Assembly (NCBI GenBank): GCA_003533545.1
Contig: DQEK01000372.1
Location: 1-5,204, forward strand
Direction: 5' to 3'
From: Acidobacteriota bacterium
GTDB lineage: Bacteria; Acidobacteriota; Vicinamibacteria; Vicinamibacterales; UBA8438
DNA length: 5,204 nucleotides
Part shown: in pieces, positions 1 to 5,204 of the stretch
How positions within the stretch are numbered: the first letter of the stretch is position 1
Layout of the letters: every line of letters begins with the position of its first letter
Position numbers and translations under genes: made by a program
The notes under the pieces: generated by a model
Seen by the model: the letters and a program-made list of their open reading frames with translations, nothing else
The model's database searches: none
Told to the model about the DNA's origin: nothing

Positions 1-1323
1 GTCAAGCGACTGCAGCGGATTGGTGCGTCCGCTAATCTGATCAACCTACTGCAAAAACAGCATCCTGCCGATCTCGCTGAACTCTTCGGCGAGTTGCGTG
101 AAAAAGATTGTCGCGAGGCTCTTGACCTACTGCTTGATCACAATAGTCGTCTCGCTATGGAGGCGTTGGTCGAATATGGTCCGGAGCCAGGGGCGGCATT
201 GCTCGCCGACCATCCGCCGGAACGTCTCGCGTCTTGGCTCCAGGAACTTCCATCGGACGACGCCGCCGCCCTGATCGACGAATTACCTCAGCCGGTGTCT
301 GATGCGGTACTGGTGCAGATGCGTCCGCGTGAGTCTGGGGAGGTTGAGAACCTGCTCGAATATGCGGAGCAGACCGCCGGACGCATTATGAATCCGACGG
401 TCTTCGCGCTGCCGGAGGAGTTAACGGCGGGCGAGGCGATTCAGGCGCTGCAAGGATCGCGCGAGGTGGAGATGGTGTTCTACCTCTACGTCGTCGATGA
501 GCGACGGCACCTGGTTGGTGTCGTATCCCTGCGCCGACTACTGCTGGTGGTCCCAGAAACTCCCCTGGGGCGGATCATGACTACCGATCTGATCAGCGCT
601 AGGGTTGACACTGACCAGGAGGAGGTCGCCCAGTCTGTCGCTAACTACAATCTGCTGGCGGTTCCGGTGGTCGACGAGGAAAACAAGCTTGTTGGAATCA
701 TCACAGTCGATGACGTTATAGACATCATCAAAGATGAGGCGACCGAAGATATTTATCGACTCGCCGGGGTGAGTGGTGACGAGCATGTGTTTTCTCCGGC
801 TCGTGAGTCGGTGCGCAAGCGACTGCCGTGGCTGGCGGTCAATCTCGTTACGGCCACCATGGCGGCGTTCGTGGTTCGAGCCTTCCAGAGCACCATCGAT
901 CAGGTGGTAATGCTGGCGGTTCTGATGACCATGGTCGCGAGTATGGGAGGGAATGCCGCTACCCAGACGCTCACTATCATCGTGCGTGGCATCGCCCTCG
1001 GCGAGTTGACATGGGGGAATTCGCGCAGGGCGCTGTTCAAGGAGGCGCTGGTCGGGTTCGGTCACGGACTAGCGCTCGGGACAGTTGGCGCCGGGGTGGC
1101 GTGGCTCATGTCCGGCAACTTGGTCCTGGGGCTGATCCTAGCCCTAGCAATGGTGATTAACCTTCTGGTTGCTGCGATTGCCGCTACTTTGATTCCGATC
1201 GCACTGCGGGCGCTGAAGATCGATCCTGCGCTGGCTTCCGCGGTGTTCATCACCACGTTGACCGACGTGTTCGGGTTTTTTGCGTTCCTGGGACTGGCCA
1301 CCATTTTCCTACCCTACCTGTAG
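1..1323 (+). CDS. mgtE: Magnesium channel/transporter MgtE, 5'-truncated by the window edge
   Basis: Inner-membrane Mg2+ channel whose cytoplasmic domains sense Mg2+ and close the pore. The frame is open from base 1, giving 440 codons before TAG at 1321. Residues 1-31, with the N-domain signature HPADLAELF at 21-29, belong to the protein, so the TTG at 94 is not the true start; the start lies upstream. Counting from base 1, the superhelical N domain covers about 1-125 (SDDAAALIDELP, then LLEY and AGRIM). Two CBS domains cover about 126-257; the second ends in LVGIITVDDVIDII and leads to a linking helix, EATEDIYRLAG. The membrane domain from about 275 to 440 has five hydrophobic segments, with GGNAATQ at 316-322 and TTLTD at 418-422 in the last helix; this Asp matches the conserved pore Asp of the family. 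Family members are usually about 450-480 residues, so little is missing. The Pro normally found just before the GGN motif is Thr here. Family assignment is secure. Confidence 0.96.
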   Translation, partial: VKRLQRIGASANLINLLQKQHPADLAELFGELREKDCREALDLLLDHNSRLAMEALVEYGPEPGAALLADHPPERLASWLQELPSDDAAALIDELPQPVSDAVLVQMRPRESGEVENLLEYAEQTAGRIMNPTVFALPEELTAGEAIQALQGSREVEMVFYLYVVDERRHLVGVVSLRRLLLVVPETPLGRIMTTDLISARVDTDQEEVAQSVANYNLLAVPVVDEENKLVGIITVDDVIDIIKDEATEDIYRLAGVSGDEHVFSPARESVRKRLPWLAVNLVTATMAAFVVRAFQSTIDQVVMLAVLMTMVASMGGNAATQTLTIIVRGIALGELTWGNSRRALFKEALVGFGHGLALGTVGAGVAWLMSGNLVLGLILALAMVINLLVAAIAATLIPIALRALKIDPALASAVFITTLTDVFGFFAFLGLATIFLPYL

Positions 1324-1344
1324 CCGGCAGTTTATGGCACGTTG

Positions 1345-1439
1345 GGCCGGGGTGCTGGTCTGTGGGTGATGCAGGCAGTAAAATGCCAGCCTGGGTGGGC
1401 CCGTAGCAGACCGGGGTTGCCCCAGTTCCGGCCGGGGTG
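1345..1439. repeat. Pair of 10-bp direct repeats bounding most of the mgtE-recO gap
   Basis: The word GGCCGGGGTG occurs at 1345-1354 and again at 1430-1439, with a shorter copy of its core (CCGGGGT) at 1411-1417. The three copies lie inside the 129-nt gap between mgtE and recO. The last copy sits 13 nt before the recO ATG and supplies the only purine-rich stretch there (GGGGTGA), so it may double as a distant, weak ribosome-binding site. In GC-rich DNA such short repeats can arise by chance; no function is claimed. Confidence 0.4.
1355..1423 (+). promoter_or_regulatory. Possible structured leader in the mgtE-recO gap (weak)
   Basis: Several inverted repeats nest here. GGTCTG (1357-1362) pairs with CAGACC (1407-1412) and extends by about three pairs if G-U pairs are allowed. 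Inside it, GGCA (1374-1377) pairs with TGCC (1384-1387) around a GTAAAA loop, or alternatively CAGGC (1372-1376) with GCCTG (1389-1393). Next to it, GGGG-TTG-CCCC (1413-1423) forms a tight hairpin. No T-run follows any stem, so this is not a typical intrinsic terminator. TAAAAT at 1379-1384 matches the -10 consensus at five of six positions, but no acceptable -35 box lies 16-18 nt upstream. It could be a leader, a processing site or chance. Confidence 0.2.
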
Positions 1440-1452
1440 ACACGCACTCACG

Positions 1453-2202
1453 ATGCCACTCTACACAACGGATGCGCTGATTCTGCGCACCTATCAGTTC
1501 GGTGAAGCGGATTGCATCGTTGCGTTTTTGACTCGGGACCACGGCAAGAAACGGGGTGTGGCGAACGGGGCGCGCCGACCTAAATCACGGTTCGGGGGGG
1601 GGCTCGAGCCGCTGACGCTAGCGAGACTGTCGTATTTTGAGCGGGAGCGTCGAGACTTGGTTCGACTGAGCTATGCCGAGCCGGTGCGGTCGCCATTGCT
1701 GGCTTCGGACGGCGACGTGCTCGGGTACGTCGAGTATTTCGCGGAATTGTTCGATGAGTGTGCTCCAGAGGGCGACCCGAACGCGAGCCTCTTTCGGTTG
1801 GGTGCTGCGGTGGTTGAGACGCTAACCGGCAATGTCAGCATCGACCGTTTGGCCCGTTATGTCGAATATTGGGTTCTGCGGTTGCAAGGTGTTTACCCGT
1901 CTCTGTTGGTGTGCCATGCCTGTGGCGGTGATGCCGCTCGCGGGGGGCGACTGGATCCGGCTGGGGACGGGTTCGCCTGTGTTGATTGTGCTCACGAGAA
2001 AGGACTTATGTTGTCCGCCGAGTCCGTGCAGTTTTTGCGGGCGGCCGCTGGCACAGCGCCTGCGGCGGCGTCTGGTCTTAGCCTTTCGGTTGGCGCCGGA
2101 CGTGAGTTAGAGCGTGCGCATCGCCAATTGATTTCGGTGCATCTTGAGAAGGAACTGCGTTCGTTCCAGGTGCTGCGAGCCATGAACCCAGAAACGAGCT
2201 GA
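1453..2202 (+). CDS. recO: DNA repair protein RecO, zinc-finger type
   Basis: Recombination mediator of the RecFOR pathway: it binds single-stranded DNA and SSB, anneals complementary strands, and with RecR helps load RecA at gaps. The 249 residues match the usual 230-270. The N-terminal OB fold spans about 1-80, with the family pattern [13 protein letters not shown] near the start, then [20 protein letters not shown] (27-46) and LEPLT (51-55). A helical C-terminal domain follows, with [12 protein letters not shown] at 138-149. Four cysteines, Cys154, Cys157, Cys176 and Cys179 (CX2C-X18-CX2C), form the zinc-finger insert found in many RecO proteins but absent from the E. coli one. The ATG at 1453 puts the protein start where the family begins, although its Shine-Dalgarno is poor (GGGGTGA at 1434-1440, a long 12-nt spacer). 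A run of nine G (1594-1602) encodes Gly48-Gly50 in frame. recO ends 10 nt before glyQ, so the two are probably co-transcribed. Confidence 0.96.
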   Translation: MPLYTTDALILRTYQFGEADCIVAFLTRDHGKKRGVANGARRPKSRFGGGLEPLTLARLSYFERERRDLVRLSYAEPVRSPLLASDGDVLGYVEYFAELFDECAPEGDPNASLFRLGAAVVETLTGNVSIDRLARYVEYWVLRLQGVYPSLLVCHACGGDAARGGRLDPAGDGFACVDCAHEKGLMLSAESVQFLRAAAGTAPAAASGLSLSVGAGRELERAHRQLISVHLEKELRSFQVLRAMNPETS

Positions 2203-2209
2203 GAGGGAG
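2203..2209 (+). promoter_or_regulatory. Ribosome-binding site for glyQ
   Basis: A purine run, GAGGGAG after the recO stop codon, ends 3 nt before the GTG at 2213; its GAGGG core is 5 nt from the start. It is the best Shine-Dalgarno match in the window. It supports GTG 2213 as the glyQ start, as does the lack of any better in-frame start before the conserved protein begins. It lies wholly in the 10-nt recO-glyQ spacer, so ribosomes finishing recO stop almost on top of it. Confidence 0.7.
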
Positions 2210-2212
2210 CAC

Positions 2213-3079
2213 GTGACGCTGCAAGACCTGATCGCCAGGCTTACCCGATTTTGGAGTGGCCGCGGGTGTTTGATCCAACAACCGCTCGACACCGAGGTTG
2301 GGGCCGGCACGATGCATCCGGAGACGTTCTTACGTGTTCTGGGGCCACGACATTGGAGGGTCGCCTATGTCCAACCGTCGCGGCGGCCGGCCGATGGGCG
2401 GTTTGGAGAGAATCCGAATCGATTGTTCAAGCATCACCAGTTCCAGGTGATCTTGAAGCCATCACCAGACGCGGCCCAGGGGTTATATCTCGACAGCCTG
2501 CGCGCTTGTGGCATTGATCCTGGACTTCACGATGTGAGGTTCGAAGAGGACAACTGGGAATCACCGACCCTCGGTGCATGGGGCATTGGTTGGCAGGTAC
2601 TGCTCGATGGCATGGAGATCACTCAGTTCACCTACTTCCAGCAAGCCGGAGGAGTCGATTTGTCTCCAATTTCGGTCGAGCTCACGTATGGGCTTGAGCG
2701 GATTGCGATGCATCTGCAGGGTGTCGACGACGTGTATGACCTTGAGTGGGCGTCCGGTGTGACGTATCGGGAGGTGCGTCACCGGGACGAGGTTGAGCAA
2801 ACCAAGTATGCGTTCGGCATGGTTGACATGTCCGGGGAGGATTTCTCGGCGTTTCACCGTGATCTCTTTGACCGTTACCACCAGCTTGCGGAGACTTTGC
2901 TCCATTCGAACCTGGTTTTGCCGGCGCTTGACGCATGTCTCAAGTGTTCCCATGCGTTCAATATTCTTGATGCCAGCGGGGGAATTGGAGTGACGGAGCG
3001 TGCCGCGTACATTTTGCGCGTGCGTCAGCTGGCCGTCGCCATCGCCAAGGCCCATGTTGAAGTCCTGATCGAAGCGTGA
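2213..3079 (+). CDS. glyQ: Glycyl-tRNA synthetase alpha subunit
   Basis: Catalytic class II subunit of the bacterial alpha2beta2 GlyRS; it activates glycine with ATP for transfer to tRNA-Gly. The 288 residues compare with 303 in E. coli. Conserved blocks appear in order: [14 protein letters not shown] (23-36), [19 protein letters not shown] (52-70) and [12 protein letters not shown] (74-85), which hold the ATP/glycine site; [17 protein letters not shown] (111-127); [12 protein letters not shown] (133-144); class II motif 3 with the YGLER arginine (159-163); and SHAFNILDA (246-254) followed by GVTER (259-263) in the helical C-terminal part. The GTG start gives an N terminus that aligns with the start of the core, about 8-10 residues shorter than E. 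coli. Between the EVEQ block (193-196) and SHAFN the protein is about four residues longer than E. coli, around [17 protein letters not shown]. The gene lies directly after recO and its stop overlaps the glyS start, the usual glyQ-glyS arrangement. Confidence 0.98.
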   Translation: MTLQDLIARLTRFWSGRGCLIQQPLDTEVGAGTMHPETFLRVLGPRHWRVAYVQPSRRPADGRFGENPNRLFKHHQFQVILKPSPDAAQGLYLDSLRACGIDPGLHDVRFEEDNWESPTLGAWGIGWQVLLDGMEITQFTYFQQAGGVDLSPISVELTYGLERIAMHLQGVDDVYDLEWASGVTYREVRHRDEVEQTKYAFGMVDMSGEDFSAFHRDLFDRYHQLAETLLHSNLVLPALDACLKCSHAFNILDASGGIGVTERAAYILRVRQLAVAIAKAHVEVLIEA

Positions 3080-5204
3080 TGGCCAAGCGGATTGCAACGA
3101 TGTATCGAGAACTTCTGATTGAAATCGGCTGCGAAGAGCTTCCCGCAAGTTGGTTGTTACCGCTGACCCGGCAGATCGGCGAACAGGTGGCGTCGCAGCT
3201 TGCGAGGGTGCGTCTCGATTGTTCAACCGCGGTGGAGTCTTTCGGGACGCCACGCCGTCTGGTGGTGCGATTGGCCGGGGTGGCCGACCGCCAAGCGGAC
3301 CTCGAGGAGATGGTGACAGGACCACCGGTCCGGGCTGGTTTCGATGCGGACGGAAAGCCGACACCTGCTGCGATCGGATTCGCACGCAAGAACGCTGTGG
3401 AGGTTGGCGGCTTGACGGAGGTTGACACGCCCAAGGGGCGTTACCTAGCGGTGCATCGACGGCAGCGTGGCTCGGCGGCGCGCGTAGTACTCGGTAGTGT
3501 CCTGGCCGGTACCTTGCGGGACCTGGCTTTTCCGAAACAGATGGACTGGGATGCTCGTCTCGACGATGGGCGCGGAGAGTTGCTTTTCGGTCGCCCGATC
3601 CGTTGGCTGGTTTTTCTCTATGGCGGACGCGTGGTGCCGTTCGTGATCGATCGAACTGCTGACGCAATGGCGCGGGGCGTGTCACCCGTGCGTGCAGGTG
3701 CGCTGACGTACGGTCACCGGTTTTTCTCTCGAGATGGAAAACCAGGGCGTGGGTTCCGGGTCGGGTCATTCGACGAGTATCGACAGAATTTGAAAAGGCA
3801 TTACGTCCTGCTGGGACGGGAGGAGCGCCGGACCCGCATTGAGCAGAAACTGAATACGCAGGCGGCGCGTGTCGGAGGTGTTGTTGGGGTTGCCAGTGGT
3901 GAGTGGGCGTTACTGGATGAGGTGCCAGACCTCGTTGAGTATCCGTCGGTCGTCACTGGACATTTTCCGAAGGAATTCCTTGCCCTGCCAGACGAGGTGC
4001 TGAAGACGACGATGATTCATCACCAGCACTACTTTCCGGTGGTGACTAGCCGTGGTGATCTGACCGAGCATTTTCTGGCGGTTACCAACACGCCCCGCGA
4101 TAACGTGCGTGCCATCGCCAGGAACGCGGAACGGGTCCTGGTGGCGCGACTACGGGACGCTCGATTTTTTTGGGAGGCGGACAGGGCAAGTACCGTCGCG
4201 TCCAAGCTGAAACGGCTCGACACTCTCCGGTTTCACGCCAAACTGGGCAGCTATCTGACCAAGGCGAGGCGGATCGAACGGTTGGCTGCGTGGGTGGCGT
4301 GCGAGGCTTTTGGTAGCAGACCGCACGCAGGACACGCGGCGCGGGCGGCGTTGCTTTGCAAGGCCGACCTCACGACCGACATGGTCGGGGAGTTCCCTGA
4401 ATTGCAGGGTGTCATGGGAGGAATCTACGCGCGGGAAGATGGCGAGCCGGAAGAGGTCTGGCGGGCCGTCTACCATCATTACCTCCCGATCGCGGTCACT
4501 GCGGACGCACCGCCGGAGTCCACGAGTCTAGGAGCAGCGGCTGTGAGTTGGGCGGCTGTGTCATTGGCGGACAAGCTGGATACGTTGGCGGGGCTGTTCC
4601 AGGCGGGAGAGAAGCCGACCGGTTCTCGAGATCCTTTCGGATTGCGGCGACAGGCACATGGCATATTTCGTATTCTCGTCGACCTGCCAGAACTGACGGG
4701 ATTGACTGTCCGGCCAGATCTCGGCGGACTTCTACACGAGGCGTGCGATGGACATGACGGCCAGCTGGACTCAGCTGGTGACGCGAGGCTCGTGGCGTTC
4801 CTGCTAGAGCGACTGCGGTATGTGCTGGAACGGCGAGGATACGACCTGCGCAACGTGCGTGCCGTAACTCATCAGCTATCGCTGAGTGAGGTCCGACCAC
4901 TAGATGCACGCCGGAAACTTGAGGTGCTACCGGAGTTTACCGGCTCGCCAGATTTTCTGCGGTTGGCGACTTTGTTCAAACGGGTGCGTAACATGGCCAG
5001 GGAACTCCCAGACGCCGAGTTTGAACAACTTGAGGCTAACAACACGGTGGCTCTATCAGAAGTGGACATAGAACCGGCGGAAGCGAAGCTCGGTGCCGAG
5101 CTTAAGCGGCGTCGGACAAAAATTGAAGTGGCCGTGGACACTGGACAAAACTATCGAGCGGCATTCGCCGAGGCTGCTCGATTCGGACCCGCCGTCGATC
5201 GGTT
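3079..5204 (+). CDS. glyS: Glycyl-tRNA synthetase beta subunit, 3'-truncated by the window edge
   Basis: tRNA-binding subunit of the alpha2beta2 GlyRS, needed with GlyQ to charge tRNA-Gly. My translation from ATG 3079 runs 708 full codons without a stop. Family blocks in order: ELLIEIGCEELPA (11-23); FGTPRRL (55-61); GKPTPAAIGFAR (92-103); FPKQMDWD (151-158); GRPIRWLV; GHRF (212-215); LLDEVPDLVEYP; HHQHYFPVV (314-322); ARLRDARFFWEADR; the HD-like region LCKADLTTDMVGEFPELQG (426-444) with HYLP (467-470); LADKLDTLAGLF (497-508); PTGSRDPFGLRRQA (513-526); then a helical C-terminal anticodon-binding domain to the edge. The usual ending (FFDxVMVM and about 30 more residues) is missing, so the full protein should be about 745 residues, longer than the 689 of E. 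coli. ATG 3079 overlaps the glyQ stop (TGATG), suggesting translational coupling. ATG 3100 (MYRELLIEIG) is an equally plausible start that fits the family N terminus better; neither has a strong ribosome-binding site. Confidence 0.97.
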   Translation, partial: MAKRIATMYRELLIEIGCEELPASWLLPLTRQIGEQVASQLARVRLDCSTAVESFGTPRRLVVRLAGVADRQADLEEMVTGPPVRAGFDADGKPTPAAIGFARKNAVEVGGLTEVDTPKGRYLAVHRRQRGSAARVVLGSVLAGTLRDLAFPKQMDWDARLDDGRGELLFGRPIRWLVFLYGGRVVPFVIDRTADAMARGVSPVRAGALTYGHRFFSRDGKPGRGFRVGSFDEYRQNLKRHYVLLGREERRTRIEQKLNTQAARVGGVVGVASGEWALLDEVPDLVEYPSVVTGHFPKEFLALPDEVLKTTMIHHQHYFPVVTSRGDLTEHFLAVTNTPRDNVRAIARNAERVLVARLRDARFFWEADRASTVASKLKRLDTLRFHAKLGSYLTKARRIERLAAWVACEAFGSRPHAGHAARAALLCKADLTTDMVGEFPELQGVMGGIYAREDGEPEEVWRAVYHHYLPIAVTADAPPESTSLGAAAVSWAAVSLADKLDTLAGLFQAGEKPTGSRDPFGLRRQAHGIFRILVDLPELTGLTVRPDLGGLLHEACDGHDGQLDSAGDARLVAFLLERLRYVLERRGYDLRNVRAVTHQLSLSEVRPLDARRKLEVLPEFTGSPDFLRLATLFKRVRNMARELPDAEFEQLEANNTVALSEVDIEPAEAKLGAELKRRRTKIEVAVDTGQNYRAAFAEAARFGPAVDR

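Noticed and set aside
538..1065. Minus-strand open frame of 175 codons inside mgtE
   Set aside because: It is antisense to the CBS and membrane domains of MgtE and its product has low-complexity, His/Arg-rich composition with no family resemblance.
94..1323. TTG at 94 as the start of mgtE
   Set aside because: The same frame is open to base 1 and encodes the conserved HPADLAELF segment of the MgtE N domain, so the gene enters from outside the window.
1379..1384. TAAAAT as the -10 box of a recO promoter
   Set aside because: It has five of six consensus bases, but the hexamers 16-18 nt upstream (such as TGGTCT) do not resemble a -35 box and there is no extended -10 TG. Kept only as a remark in the weak leader entry.
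1413..1423. GGGG-TTG-CCCC hairpin as a terminator of mgtE
   Set aside because: The stem is only four pairs and is not followed by a T-run; the downstream bases are AGTTCCGG. No intrinsic terminator can be supported here.
2561..3769. A 402-codon open frame on the minus strand across the glyQ-glyS junction
   Set aside because: It runs antisense to two unmistakable conserved genes, its product is rich in Arg, Pro, His and Ser with no recognisable domain, and long antisense frames are expected in GC-rich DNA with this codon use.
4150..5141. Several minus-strand frames of 89-137 codons opposite glyS
   Set aside because: They overlap each other in different frames and lie opposite continuous conserved GlyS sequence; they look like shadows of its codon pattern.
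1..5204. A novel accessory or defence system, CRISPR array, mobile element or RNA gene
   Set aside because: All but about 140 nt is accounted for by four conserved housekeeping genes on one strand; no regularly spaced repeats, terminal inverted repeats, transposase fragments or tRNA-like sequence were seen.

Overview
The window is ordinary bacterial chromosome, moderately GC-rich and densely packed, with every gene on the + strand. It holds four genes: a magnesium channel/transporter mgtE (5' end cut off by the window start), the recombination mediator recO, and the two subunits of the bacterial tetrameric glycyl-tRNA synthetase, glyQ (alpha) and glyS (beta, 3' end cut off by the window end).

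Layout: 1-1323 is mgtE, open from the first base. 1324-1452 is a 129-nt gap with short GC-rich direct and inverted repeats but no convincing terminator or promoter. 1453-2202 is recO. After 10 nt that carry a purine-rich ribosome-binding site, glyQ runs 2213-3079 from a GTG start. Its TGA stop overlaps the ATG of glyS (TGATG at 3077-3081), and glyS stays open to base 5204. recO-glyQ-glyS therefore looks like one tightly coupled transcription unit; mgtE may read into it.

Functions: GlyQ and GlyS form the alpha2beta2 enzyme that charges tRNA-Gly, so their translational coupling fits a need for equal amounts. RecO is the OB-fold mediator that works with RecR to load RecA on SSB-coated single-stranded DNA. 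MgtE is the CBS-gated inner-membrane Mg2+ channel. The link between these roles is genomic neighbourhood rather than a shared pathway.

Organism: the two-subunit GlyRS rules out eukaryotes, archaea and bacteria that use the single-chain alpha2 enzyme. The zinc-finger type of RecO (four Cys), the MgtE sequence style and the recO-glyQ-glyS order suggest a Gram-negative-type lineage outside the Gammaproteobacteria, perhaps Acidobacteriota or a deltaproteobacterial group. That placement is inference from memory of family styles and is weak. I see no mobile element, CRISPR array, RNA gene or novel defence-like system; the findings are modest observations about known genes.
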